A stretch of 64,000 nt of DNA, from the NCBI RefSeq assembly GCF_020447205.1, contig NZ_JAJAEL010000044.1:1-64000 (forward strand). Direction: 5' to 3'. A program made the translations under genes and the position numbers. Numbering within the stretch: the first letter of the stretch is position 1; the number at the start of each line of letters is the position of its first letter. This DNA comes from Thalassolituus alkanivorans. Its GTDB lineage: Bacteria > Pseudomonadota > Gammaproteobacteria > Pseudomonadales > Oceanobacteraceae. Below are positions 9,645 through 18,066 of the stretch, one piece after another. Under the pieces are notes generated by a model. That model saw only the letters and a list, made by a program, of their open reading frames with translations. It had not been told where the DNA came from and made no database searches.

Positions 9645-9690
9645 CGCCAACCTCCCGGTTGTGATGCGAGCCGCGCTGAACAGTGCGTAC
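9645..9690 (-). promoter_or_regulatory. Likely riboswitch expression platform upstream of the TonB receptor gene
   Basis: Between the aptamer and the start codon at 9581 the minus strand carries a short hairpin (GGTTG-GCGT...ACGC-AACC with one bulged base) without a strong U-tract, followed by GAGG close to the ATG. This suggests control of translation start, or a weak attenuator, rather than a classical terminator. The pairing was read by eye. Confidence 0.4.
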
Positions 9691-9692
9691 TC

Positions 9693-9810
9693 ACCCCCAT
9701 TCCTACGCCGGTACTAACCGGATCAGGTTCTAGGGGTTTGCCGTTTACACAGGTAAACCTATGGCATCTCAGGCCGGATTCAGACAATCGGGCCACCCCC
9801 TGGGACAGGG
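9693..9810 (-). ncRNA. TPP riboswitch (THI element)
   Basis: The minus strand shows the conserved thi-box elements in order: GGGGTGGCC near 9800, CTGAGATGCC near 9765, then ACCTGATCCGGTTAGTACC and GGCGTAGGAA (9699-9728). The extra hairpin between the two halves (AGGTTTACCTGTGTAAAC) is allowed in this class. The outer P1 stem can form from CCCC...TCC at the 5' side and GGAATGGGG at the 3' side. It lies directly upstream of four genes that fit thiamine uptake, so TPP binding should switch the operon off. Confidence 0.95.
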
Positions 9811-9812
9811 GC

Positions 9813-9841
9813 ATCATAAGGGATTCACGCAGGGGAACCAA
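9813..9841 (-). promoter_or_regulatory. Sigma-70 promoter of the thiamine operon
   Basis: On the minus strand, -35 TTGGTT (9836-9841), a 17-base spacer and -10 TATGAT (9813-9818). Transcription would start near 9806, right at the 5' base of the TPP aptamer, which supports the assignment. Confidence 0.7.
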
Positions 9842-9887
9842 TGGCGGCTTTGGGCTAATACGGAGTAACCACTTCTGCGCGAAGATG

Positions 9888-11534
9888 TCAGCGCTGCCAC
9901 GGCTGCGGTATGCGGCTGCCGAGCAGATCATCCAGCAACTGCTGTTGCTGTTCGCGCTCAGCCAGAATCGCGGCTTCGGTAAAGTTGGTTATGTCCTGAT
10001 TTTTATCGCCTTCGCTGACATCGCTGTCGAGGCTGCCCAGCACGTAGGTTCGCCGCCGCTCGTGCCATTCATTCTGACTTTGCTGCGAAGCATGCTGCAG
10101 GGTGAAATCTTCGTAGCGCAGGCTGGTAACCTCTGTGGCACGGGCTTCGGTCTCGATGTACTGGTAGTTCTGCTTGCTGAAATCCACCAGCTCCAGCCAG
10201 GGCAAAGGCTCATAGAAGCTGGCCTTAAACTGATACGCCTGGGTTTGCTCTACGGCGAGGCTTCCGGCATCACCGGTTTCGCCTCTGGTATCCTGCGCGA
10301 AATTAAGCCCAAAGCTGATCTTTTCATTATTGCGCTGTGCATCAGGGTTGGGTTTGCTGACCTGCGCCTGAAATGAAAAGCTGAAATCCGCCAGACCACT
10401 CAGCGCCGTAAGTCCGCTGCGGGCAAAACCCACGTCGATTCCGGTTGGCGTTTGCGGTGGCTGCTCCTGTTCCTGCCGCGCCAGATCCTGCGGATGCTGC
10501 TCCGGTTTATGCAGCAGGGCGAAGGCATCGAGCATTAAATCCAGCTGCTGTTTATCGGCATTGCCGCGTTCACCGCTCTGTTCGATCAGCGTCAGATATT
10601 CTTTCAGGCTGTCCTGCCGCTGTGCTTCCGTGCCCAACTGCGCCCAACCGGCTTTGCTCAGATCCAGCTTCAGTTTGTCTTCGTGCAGCAACACATTCAG
10701 GCTGCGCTGCTCATCATCGTTGCGGTATTCAATGCGCAGCAGATCGCTGCTCTCACCACCTGCGCCTTTAAGATCGAGTGATACCGCCGAGAATTGCTGC
10801 AGCTTATCCAGCCCAAGGTTTTCCAAATCCAGCATGCCATTGGCCAGATAACGTCGCGCCAGCTTATCCAGTGATGAGGCCAGCTGCAGCGCTTCTTCCT
10901 GCTCTTCTTTACTCAGCGATTCATCCAGGGTAAAGCCCACCAGCCACTGATCCACTTCCAGTGCCCGACCGTCGTCGTTCTGACCCCAGCCGCTCTGATG
11001 AGTCAGATTCAGCGTTAATTGCTTCCCCGAATGAGTGGTCAGTTTCAGGCTGAATGTTTCCTCCTGATAACCGTATTTCAGACGGACATTACCGACTTCC
11101 GCCAACGCCGGCCGCACGCCATCGTCGGCATAAGCGTAACGCCCGCTGGTGCTGCTGAACTGTGATACGCCGCGCTCCAGCAGATCGGTCAGCACAGCTC
11201 CGGGACGAAAATTCTTGGGGATGTTCAGAGAGTCGGAGGCAGATACCAGCTGCTCTCGCCCCTCAGGGCTCACGCCATTAATTACTTCGGTATCGTTCAG
11301 TGAGCCGGCAAAACGGGTCCAGGACTGATCGCTTTGCCACAGAGTACGGTTGACCGGTTCACGGTAGGTTCCATCATCGGCTGACGACGAGTGCTGTAAC
11401 GAGCTGTTTGTCGCCGCTTTCAGCCTGCTGTCTGTAGTACGCGCCAGCTGGTCCGTCAGCGGCTCATCACTGTTCCGGCCAGGCTTGATAAACTGGAAAC
11501 TGCCGACTTCGCTGATGCGTGGTGTAATTGCCAT
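9888..11534 (-). CDS. Uncharacterised 548-residue protein
   Basis: No family was recognised. It has no signal peptide or membrane segment. The first 90 residues are polar and disorder-like (RTTDSRLKAATNSSLQHSSS). The middle (about 125-320) has alternating hydrophobic/polar beta-like stretches such as VRLKYGYQEETFSLKLTTHSGKQ and acidic helices such as LSKEEQEEALQLASSLDKLA. The C-terminus is Gln/Glu-rich (AEREQQQQLLDDLLG). Start ATG 11534 is the first Met of a long, codon-consistent frame. It stands alone: the thiamine operon promoter overlaps its downstream side and htpX diverges from it. Its size and polar composition resemble those of the protein at 58783-60378, but no sequence relation is claimed. 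Confidence 0.7.
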   Translation of the reverse strand: MAITPRISEVGSFQFIKPGRNSDEPLTDQLARTTDSRLKAATNSSLQHSSSADDGTYREPVNRTLWQSDQSWTRFAGSLNDTEVINGVSPEGREQLVSASDSLNIPKNFRPGAVLTDLLERGVSQFSSTSGRYAYADDGVRPALAEVGNVRLKYGYQEETFSLKLTTHSGKQLTLNLTHQSGWGQNDDGRALEVDQWLVGFTLDESLSKEEQEEALQLASSLDKLARRYLANGMLDLENLGLDKLQQFSAVSLDLKGAGGESSDLLRIEYRNDDEQRSLNVLLHEDKLKLDLSKAGWAQLGTEAQRQDSLKEYLTLIEQSGERGNADKQQLDLMLDAFALLHKPEQHPQDLARQEQEQPPQTPTGIDVGFARSGLTALSGLADFSFSFQAQVSKPNPDAQRNNEKISFGLNFAQDTRGETGDAGSLAVEQTQAYQFKASFYEPLPWLELVDFSKQNYQYIETEARATEVTSLRYEDFTLQHASQQSQNEWHERRRTYVLGSLDSDVSEGDKNQDITNFTEAAILAEREQQQQLLDDLLGSRIPQPWQR

Positions 11535-11687
11535 GGTCTGATCCCTGACCCGTGATGATGAGTAATAGATTGATCATTTATCGGCCAGCCACAGCATTAA
11601 TTAAGACAACTATCATTTAAGCGCAGTGCTTTTAATAACAGTGCAAAGGAATAGCCGCCATAATTACCCTTCCTGACAATAATCCCG

Positions 11688-11715
11688 CTTGAAAACTGCG
11701 GAAAAATCACCATTC
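11688..11715 (+). promoter_or_regulatory. Heat-shock (sigma-32-type) promoter of htpX
   Basis: CTTGAAA at 11688-11694, a 13-base spacer, and CACCATTC at 11708-11715, close to the sigma-32 consensus CTTGAAA-N13-CCCCATNT. Transcription would start near 11722, about 75 bases before the htpX ATG. htpX is a known heat-shock gene in E. coli. Confidence 0.7.
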
Positions 11716-11795
11716 TTGCTGTCATAAATCCGTGCTCAAATCTGTTCTGTTGAGCGCCTGCGGACAACTGAGAACAACCCTTAAAGGAGTCGCAC

Positions 11796-12683
11796 ATGTT
11801 GCGCATTATTCTGTTTCTGGCCACCAACTTAGCCGTTGTACTGGTGGCGAGCGTTACCCTGTCACTGCTCGGCGTGGGCAGTTACCTGGAACGCAGCGGC
11901 AATGGTCTGAACCTCGGCAACCTGCTGGTGTTCTGTCTGGTGTTCGGTATGGTCGGCTCGGTGATCTCGCTGCTGCTGTCCAAGTGGATGGCAAAACGCA
12001 GCATGGGTGTGCAGATCATCGATCAGCCACAGAATGCCGGTGAACAGTGGCTGCTGAGCACCGTTAAAGAACTGGCTGACAAAGCCGGTATCGGTATGCC
12101 GGAAGTGGGTATCTTCGGTTCGGCAGCGCCTAACGCCTTCGCCACCGGCTGGAACCGTAACAATGCCCTGGTCGCGGTATCGACCGGCCTGCTGCAGCGT
12201 ATGGATAAAGAGCAGATTAAAGCCGTACTGGGCCACGAAATCGGTCACGTTGCCAACGGCGATATGATTACCCTGACCCTGATTCAGGGCGTGGTAAACG
12301 CCTTTGTGATGTTCTTCGCCCGTATTATCGGTAACTTCGTCGACCGTGCGGTATTCAAGAATGAAGACGGTCCGGGCATCGCGTTCTATGTAACGACCTT
12401 TATCGCCGAGATCGTACTGGGCATTCTGGCTTCGACCATTGTTGCCTGGTTCAGTCGTCGCCGTGAATTCCGTGCCGACCAGGCCGGTGCCGAGCTGGTC
12501 AGCCCGGCCGCGATGATCAGCGCGCTGGCTGCCCTGCAGCAAACCTACGACCAGCCAAGTGAACTGAACGGTGAACTGGTGGCCTTTGGTATCGGTGGTG
12601 AAGGCAAGATGTCTGCCCTGTTCTCCACTCACCCGCCGCTGGAACGTCGTATCCAGGCGCTGCGTGAGCAGTACGGCCGTTAA
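11796..12683 (+). CDS. htpX: Membrane zinc metalloprotease HtpX
   Basis: A 295-residue M48-family protease that helps remove misfolded inner-membrane proteins. Two N-terminal membrane segments (about 4-24 and 38-60) precede the zinc motif HEIGH (His147, Glu148, His151). The third ligand region is [14 protein letters not shown], and further hydrophobic segments lie between them. Length equals the E. coli protein (293). AAAGGAG precedes the ATG by 7 bases. It is a single gene with a sigma-32-like promoter upstream and a strong terminator downstream. Confidence 0.97.
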   Translation: MLRIILFLATNLAVVLVASVTLSLLGVGSYLERSGNGLNLGNLLVFCLVFGMVGSVISLLLSKWMAKRSMGVQIIDQPQNAGEQWLLSTVKELADKAGIGMPEVGIFGSAAPNAFATGWNRNNALVAVSTGLLQRMDKEQIKAVLGHEIGHVANGDMITLTLIQGVVNAFVMFFARIIGNFVDRAVFKNEDGPGIAFYVTTFIAEIVLGILASTIVAWFSRRREFRADQAGAELVSPAAMISALAALQQTYDQPSELNGELVAFGIGGEGKMSALFSTHPPLERRIQALREQYGR

Positions 12684-12706
12684 TTCTGCCTGCTGACGCA
12701 CCAACG

Positions 12707-12734
12707 AAAACGAGCCTCAATTGAGGCTCGTTTT
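12707..12734. terminator. Bidirectional terminator between htpX and ubiI
   Basis: A perfect 28-base palindrome, AAAACGAGCCTCAA joined to its own reverse complement, with T-runs on both strands. It serves the convergent genes htpX and the ubiI-like gene. Confidence 0.9.
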
Positions 12735-12751
12735 TTATCCGGCTAAGTCGA

Positions 12752-13960
12752 TCAATCCAGCCCCATTGCTTTCATCATTACGTGCTGCTTAACCGGCAAC
12801 AGTTTGTCGAACAGGCGCATCCCTTCGTTGCGTAATAAACGCAGCAATGGCTGATCGGCGGCGAACAGCTGTTTAAAGCCTTCCATCGCCGCCATGGTGC
12901 TGAGGTTGTCGGCCTGACGGCGGCGCTGATAACGGCTGAGCACCAGCTCACCACCAAGATCCAGCCCTTTGCTGTGCGCGCGCAGAATTTCTTCCGCCAG
13001 GGTTTCAGCATCTTTAAAGCCCAGGTTCACACCCTGTCCGGCCAGCGGGTGAATGGTATGCGCGGCATCACCGGCCAGCACCACGCCTTCACACCAGTAA
13101 TCACGCGCATGGCGCTGACGCAGCGGGAAGCGGGCCTTGGCCGAGCTGGCCAGCACCTGCCCTAAACGCCCTTCAAACGCCTGGGTCAGCGCAGCGTTAA
13201 AACCGTCTTCGTCCATGGCCAACACCGCATCGGCTTCAGCCGGCGAAGTAGACCAGACGATGGACGCCAGATGCTCATCACCCGGCAGTGGCAACAGCGC
13301 CAGCGGCCCTTGTGGGCGGAAACGCTGCCATGCCGTCGCCTGCAGCGGGTGTTCAAGCCGTACTGTGGCAACAATGGCGTGATGGCCATAATCCCACTCG
13401 GTGGTTGGCAGGCCAGCCCACTGACGCACCCGTGACAGCGCACCATCAGCACCAATCACCAGTCTGGCCAGCAGCCTGTCATCGTTTTCCAGAACCACCC
13501 GGGTGTAACCTTCGGCGTCGCGATTATCGAGGTAGCGAACTTTCTGCGTCAGTACATCTACACCCTGCGTTTCCTGCAGGCACTGCTGGATCGCCCACAG
13601 CGTTTGCCGGTTTTCGACGATATGACCCAGACAGGGAGCATGCAGATCGGCGGCATCGAAGGTCACAGAACCTGTGCCTTCAGCATCCCAGACGTGCATG
13701 CCGGTGTAAGGGCTGAGACGCTGCGGCGGAATCTTCTGCCAGGCGCCCAGACGGATTAAGAAAGCCTGGGTTTTGGCGGTTAACGCCGACACGCGCAGAT
13801 CATAATCAGCCAGTTCGCTGCCACTGGCCGGAGCCTGTGTGCGGAACGCCGGATCAATCAGGGCAATGCGCAAAGGCTTTTGCTGTGCACCCTGCACCAG
13901 CGCGCTGGCAATCGCCTGACCCACCAGTCCGGCGCCAACAATCACGACGTCATAGTTCAT
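12752..13960 (-). CDS. ubiI: FAD-dependent ubiquinone-biosynthesis hydroxylase, UbiI/VisC-like
   Basis: A 402-residue flavin monooxygenase. GAGLVG near residue 11 binds FAD, and GDAAHTIHPLAGQGVNLGFKDA is the second FAD motif of the UbiH/UbiF/UbiI family. Position as last gene of ygfB-pepP-ubiH-ubiI matches E. coli, where UbiI performs the C5 ring hydroxylation. The start overlaps the ubiH stop by 4 bases, giving translational coupling. UbiF or UbiM-like activity cannot be excluded by eye, since these paralogues are close in sequence. Confidence 0.85.
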   Translation of the reverse strand: MNYDVVIVGAGLVGQAIASALVQGAQQKPLRIALIDPAFRTQAPASGSELADYDLRVSALTAKTQAFLIRLGAWQKIPPQRLSPYTGMHVWDAEGTGSVTFDAADLHAPCLGHIVENRQTLWAIQQCLQETQGVDVLTQKVRYLDNRDAEGYTRVVLENDDRLLARLVIGADGALSRVRQWAGLPTTEWDYGHHAIVATVRLEHPLQATAWQRFRPQGPLALLPLPGDEHLASIVWSTSPAEADAVLAMDEDGFNAALTQAFEGRLGQVLASSAKARFPLRQRHARDYWCEGVVLAGDAAHTIHPLAGQGVNLGFKDAETLAEEILRAHSKGLDLGGELVLSRYQRRRQADNLSTMAAMEGFKQLFAADQPLLRLLRNEGMRLFDKLLPVKQHVMMKAMGLD

Positions 13961-15210
13961 GCAGATTCTCCTGAAAGCGGCGTGGCCGGAAGCTTAGCGG
14001 CCCGTTGCCCTAAACCCATGGCATGACGGGTAAAGAGCTTGCGCGCGGTTGGCAGGGCCGACATGCCGAGCAGACCAGCATCGCGCAGCAGCGCCATACC
14101 CGGCAGTTTTGAACCAAACAGGCGTGGCAGCAGATCGCTGGCCATAATGGTGTTGCGCTGATCGGCCTGCTGCTGTTGCTCGTAAGCCTGTAATAACGCC
14201 AGATCGCCCAGCGGCTGATTCTGCTGCCAGGCGCGGTTGAGGTATTCGGCCAGTACGGCGGCGTCGCGCAGTGCGAGATTAAAGCCCTGTCCGGCCACCG
14301 GATGCAGACTGTGCGCAGCGTTGCCGAGCAGCACCAGCGAGCGCCGCACCTGCTCTTTACTCTGCACCAGTGCCAGCGGGTAGCTGGCGCGTTCGCCGAC
14401 ACGCATTAAACGTCCCAGACGATATCCGATCTGTTGCTGCAGACGGGCAAGGAATTCGGCTTCGGGCAAGGCTTTGACCTGTTCGATCTGGTCGTCGGCC
14501 AGCGTCCACACCACCGCGAAGTCTTTTTTATTCAGCGGCAGAAAGGCAATCGGGCCGTCTTCACTGAAGCGCTCATACGCCCAGTGACCGTGTTCACGGT
14601 CAACCTCAACCTGAGTCACCAGCGCATGGGTGCCATAAGAACGACGTTCATGCTGAATACCCAGCTGCTGCGCCAGCGCCGAACGCGCACCATCGGCCAG
14701 CACCAGCAGACTGGTCTGCAGTTGTTCGCCGTTATCGAAGGTCAGCAGCGCGCCGTCAGCGTTCATCTGTACGCCCTGCACCTGGGCCGGGGCTTTGATA
14801 CTGACGCCCGGCTGTTCCAGTCCACTTAAAAGGCCCTGACCAATCACGGCGTTTTCAACGATATAACCCAGAGCTTCGGTATTCTGTTCACTGGCGTGCA
14901 GCTGGGTCTGGCCAAAGCGGCCCTGATCGGAGACCTGAATATGCCCGATAGCACAGGCGCGCCCAGCCATCAGACCCCACACACCCAGCTGACTGAGAAT
15001 CTGCTGTGTTCCGTAGGACAACGCCGTCGCCCGGCCATCAAAGCTGGGCGGACGGCTGGCAATATCACCATCCCAGTTCAGCGCCTGACGGTCGATTAAG
15101 GTCAGGCTCATCCCGCGCGCCAGCGCCGGTTTTAACAGATGCACCAGACTGGCGCCGACCATGCCTGCGCCCAGTACCACAATGTCAGACTGCGGGATGT
15201 GCTTGCTCAT
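13957..15210 (-). CDS. ubiH: 2-octaprenyl-6-methoxyphenol hydroxylase UbiH
   Basis: A 417-residue FAD monooxygenase of ubiquinone synthesis (C1 hydroxylation). It has GAGMVG in the N-terminal dinucleotide fold and GNAAHSLHPVAGQGFNLALRD at the second FAD site; the GNAA form is the UbiH version of this motif. It lies 8 bases after pepP and overlaps ubiI by 4 bases, so the three are read as one message. Paralogue to the next gene but clearly distinct from it. Confidence 0.9.
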   Translation of the reverse strand: MSKHIPQSDIVVLGAGMVGASLVHLLKPALARGMSLTLIDRQALNWDGDIASRPPSFDGRATALSYGTQQILSQLGVWGLMAGRACAIGHIQVSDQGRFGQTQLHASEQNTEALGYIVENAVIGQGLLSGLEQPGVSIKAPAQVQGVQMNADGALLTFDNGEQLQTSLLVLADGARSALAQQLGIQHERRSYGTHALVTQVEVDREHGHWAYERFSEDGPIAFLPLNKKDFAVVWTLADDQIEQVKALPEAEFLARLQQQIGYRLGRLMRVGERASYPLALVQSKEQVRRSLVLLGNAAHSLHPVAGQGFNLALRDAAVLAEYLNRAWQQNQPLGDLALLQAYEQQQQADQRNTIMASDLLPRLFGSKLPGMALLRDAGLLGMSALPTARKLFTRHAMGLGQRAAKLPATPLSGESA

Positions 15211-15218
15211 GCTGTTCC

Positions 15219-16532
15219 TCAGCCCGCCATCAGGGCTTCAATATCATCAATCTCTTTAACAACGGCAGCGGTCAGGACTTTGCAGCCGCTTTTGGTCACC
15301 ACCACATCGTCTTCGATGCGGATGCCGATGCCTCGCCATTTGGCGTCCACCGTTTCATCGTCCGGCGAGATATACAGCCCCGGCTCAACGGTCATCACCA
15401 TGCCTTCTTCGAGAATGCGCCACTCACCACCGATGCGGTATTCGCCGACATCGTGTACATCCATGCCCAGCCAGTGACCGGTTTTATGCATGTAGAACTG
15501 GCGGTATTCCTGATTCTCAATCAGCTCATCGACATCGCCGCTGAGCAGGCCATGCTGCACCAGTCCTTCGACCAGCACCCGCACCGCCGCTTCGTGCGGC
15601 TGATTCCAGTGATTACCGGCTTTGATCTGCTCAATCGCGGCATACTGCGCATCCAGCACCAGCTGGTACATCGCCTTCTGCTCGGCGCTGAATTTACCGT
15701 TAGCCGGGAAGGTGCGGGTAATATCGGCGGCGTAGTAGTCCAGCTCACAACCGGCATCGATCAGAATCAGGTCGCCGTCTTTAATCGCCATATTGTTGTG
15801 GGTGTAATGCAGAATGCAGGCATTATCACCGGCACCCACAATCGACGGATACGCCGGCCAGCGGCTGCCCGCGGCCATAAAGGTGCGCATAATCTCGGCT
15901 TCCAGCTCAAACTCGAACATGCCCGGCTTGACCATCTGCATGGCACGGGTGTGCGCTTCGGCGCTGATGTCGGCGGCCTTCTGCATAACCTTAATTTCTG
16001 CAGGGGATTTAATCAGACGCTGATCGTGTAATAAATGATCCAGCGCACTGAACTCGTGCGGCGGCGTGGCGCCGTTACGCACCTGAGTTTTGATATGGTT
16101 AACCCACTGCATCAGCTGGTTATCAAAATTCGGGCTGACACCCAGGCTGGCGTAGATGCGGTCTTTGCCTTCGATCAGGCCGGGCAGGATGTCGTCAATA
16201 TCACTGATCGGGAAAGCATCATCACAGCCCAGCACTTCAGGCGCGGCTTCCGGGCCGACACGGCGGCCGGTCCAGATTTCCTGCTCTTTGATTTTTTCCT
16301 GACAGAACAGCACGTACTCACCGTGTTCCCGGCCGGGAATCAGCACCAATACGGCATGCTCTTCGGCAAAGCCGGACAGGTAATAGAAGTCACTGTCCTG
16401 ACGGAAGGGATGCTCCACATCGCGGTTACGCACCGTGACCGGCGCTGATGGCAGAATGGCAATGCTGTTCGGGCTCATCAGCTCCATCAGCTGACGGCGG
16501 CGTTTGGCGTATTCGCGGACATCGAGTTTCAT
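15219..16532 (-). CDS. pepP: Xaa-Pro aminopeptidase (aminopeptidase P)
   Basis: A cytoplasmic metallopeptidase of the pita-bread fold that removes N-terminal residues before proline. The N-terminal domain carries HPFRQDSDFYYLSGF; the dinuclear metal ligands are visible as DAGCELDYYAADITRTF (two Asp), HWLGMDVHDVG (His), TVEPGLY (Glu) and IRIEDD (Glu). The frame can begin at GTG 16538 or ATG 16535, but ATG 16532 has GAGG at the best distance. It lies 24 bases behind ygfB. Confidence 0.95.
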   Translation of the reverse strand: MKLDVREYAKRRRQLMELMSPNSIAILPSAPVTVRNRDVEHPFRQDSDFYYLSGFAEEHAVLVLIPGREHGEYVLFCQEKIKEQEIWTGRRVGPEAAPEVLGCDDAFPISDIDDILPGLIEGKDRIYASLGVSPNFDNQLMQWVNHIKTQVRNGATPPHEFSALDHLLHDQRLIKSPAEIKVMQKAADISAEAHTRAMQMVKPGMFEFELEAEIMRTFMAAGSRWPAYPSIVGAGDNACILHYTHNNMAIKDGDLILIDAGCELDYYAADITRTFPANGKFSAEQKAMYQLVLDAQYAAIEQIKAGNHWNQPHEAAVRVLVEGLVQHGLLSGDVDELIENQEYRQFYMHKTGHWLGMDVHDVGEYRIGGEWRILEEGMVMTVEPGLYISPDDETVDAKWRGIGIRIEDDVVVTKSGCKVLTAAVVKEIDDIEALMAG

Positions 16533-16556
16533 CATCACCTCGTCAATGCGTAGAGA

Positions 16557-17108
16557 TCAGTGCAGGGTTTTAGGGGCCGGAGCGGTTTTGTTCATGCCGT
16601 AAAAGACGGTCAGCGCAGCAACACGGGCATGCTCAGCCAGTTCCAGATACAGCATTTCGTTCTGCGGATCCTGCGGGTCATCCAGTGACGCCTGCGAAAA
16701 GGCATCCAGATCCTGCAGTACCTCCAGCACGTCTTCCGGCACTTTGCCCTGAATCTGGCCCGAAGCACCAAAGCCGTCGAGGAAGCCTTTGCTCCACTGT
16801 GCCAGGCATTCAACCTGCTCGTCGATATCGGCATCTTCATCGGCTGGCAGCAGCACACTGAATTCCATCGACTCGCCGCTCAGGCCAAGCAGCACGTCAT
16901 CGTAAAAAGTCTGCAGAAACGCCTGCAGCGGTGCTTCCGGAGTTTCTTCCAGCTCCAGATATTCCTGCGCTTCCAGTAACCAGTCGGCCGCTTTCAGCCG
17001 CGCACCGGAAGCAAGATAGCCGGTCAGCCAGCCATGCAGGGCGGATGGAGTCTGGTAGCAGCGTGATTCCAGCCACAGATCAGCGGCTGCGGAAAATTCG
17101 ATCGTCAT
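16557..17108 (-). CDS. ygfB: UPF0149 family protein YgfB
   Basis: A 183-residue acidic helical protein of the YgfB/YecA family (LHGWLTGYLASG, AQWSKGFLDGFG, ELAEHARVAALTVFYG). The open frame continues upstream to 17480, but that part overlaps the divergent zapA-side gene; ATG 17108 matches the family start. First gene of ygfB-pepP-ubiH-ubiI. The biochemical role is not settled; in Pseudomonas aeruginosa YgfB has been linked to beta-lactamase regulation. Confidence 0.92.
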   Translation of the reverse strand: MTIEFSAAADLWLESRCYQTPSALHGWLTGYLASGARLKAADWLLEAQEYLELEETPEAPLQAFLQTFYDDVLLGLSGESMEFSVLLPADEDADIDEQVECLAQWSKGFLDGFGASGQIQGKVPEDVLEVLQDLDAFSQASLDDPQDPQNEMLYLELAEHARVAALTVFYGMNKTAPAPKTLH

Positions 17109-17268
17109 AACGTCCTCAACGGGAGGGAAAGCGGTCATTCTATCATTGCTGCCGCGAAAGAATCCGCAAATGCCGGAAGCGGAAGGGAATAAAGCAGCAA
17201 AGCCGCCTTCCGTCGATTGACCCCGCCGCCAGCGGCCTCTTATAGTTAGCCTGTTCTCACTAACCACT

Positions 17269-17490
17269 ATGATGGCAATGCAAAATCCTGAACTCCAGAG
17301 CCTGCAGCGTAAGATCGAAAAACTGCTGACCGTGCACCAGGAACTGCGCGAGCAGAATAAAGCCATGCGCGCTGCGGAAGCGAGCTGGCAGGCCGAGCGT
17401 GCAAAACTGATGCAGCAGAACGAAATTGCCCGTCGCAAGGTCAATGAAATGATTACCCGTCTGCAAACGCTGGAGCGCAATAGTGGCTAA
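17269..17490 (+). CDS. TIGR02449 family coiled-coil protein
   Basis: A 73-residue protein that is almost entirely one coiled coil (LQSLQRKIEKLLTVHQELREQNKAM), matching the small TIGR02449 family usually found directly before zapA in gammaproteobacteria. It overlaps the zapA start by 8 bases. The link to cell division is by position and by resemblance to ZapB-type coiled coils; no function is known. Confidence 0.85.
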   Translation: MMAMQNPELQSLQRKIEKLLTVHQELREQNKAMRAAEASWQAERAKLMQQNEIARRKVNEMITRLQTLERNSG

Positions 17491-17797
17491 CCCATCCAAA
17501 ACCCTGGAATTACTGATTCTCGACCGTGAGTACCGCATCAACTGTCCCGATGGTGCAGAAGAAAAACTGCGCGATGCGGCGCGTTATCTCAACGAGAAAA
17601 TGTCCGAAATAAAGAACGCCGGCTCCTCCGCCGGCAAAGTGCTGGGCACTGATCGTGTGGCGGTTATTGCGGCACTGAACATCGCTCATCAGTTGCGTGA
17701 GCTGGAAGCCGAAAACCTGCAGATGAAGCGCGATCTGAACAAGATGAACGCCGCCATTGATGAAGCTCTGGAGCAGGATCTGCAGCTGGAGCTGTGA
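17483..17797 (+). CDS. zapA: Cell division protein ZapA
   Basis: A 104-residue protein that bundles FtsZ filaments at the division site. The N-terminal part has the ZapA fold (LELLILDREYRINCPDGAEEKLRDAARYLNEKM in sequence order), followed by a long C-terminal coiled coil (VAVIAALNIAHQLRELEAEN). It starts at GTG 17483 inside the end of the previous gene. 6S RNA and 5-FCL follow, as in many gammaproteobacteria. Confidence 0.93.
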   Translation: MANPSKTLELLILDREYRINCPDGAEEKLRDAARYLNEKMSEIKNAGSSAGKVLGTDRVAVIAALNIAHQLRELEAENLQMKRDLNKMNAAIDEALEQDLQLEL

Positions 17798-17862
17798 TTC
17801 TGTAACGCAGGTTTCATTACAAAATCCTCATTTTTTCATAATGATCTCTGATATACTGCGCC

Positions 17863-18047
17863 TGCTCCCTGGGGTGTTTGCCAGTCGATAAAGTCCTGAG
17901 CCGATGCACTTTTTTATGGAAGGTTTCACTCGCTGATGTGCGCATGTCCGCCCGACGGAAAGCCTGATTCAGTGTCTGGCCTGCCACCTTGGACCACAGG
18001 GTTCAAGGCCTTTATTTACGACAGCGGCACAGTGGGGAGCCCTTCCG
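17863..18047 (+). ncRNA. ssrS: 6S RNA
   Basis: About 185 nt between zapA and the 5-FCL gene, the conserved position of ssrS. A -10 TATACT sits at 17852-17857. The ends pair (CTCCCTGGGG near 17866 with GTGGGGAGCC near 18032), and internal conserved pieces are GCCAGTC...CCTGAGCCGATG on one side and ACCTTGGACC, then GGGTTCAAGG on the other. 6S RNA imitates an open promoter and binds sigma-70 RNA polymerase in stationary phase. End points are estimated to within about 5 bases. Confidence 0.92.
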
Positions 18048-18066
18048 ATTTCTGCGTTTAATTCCG

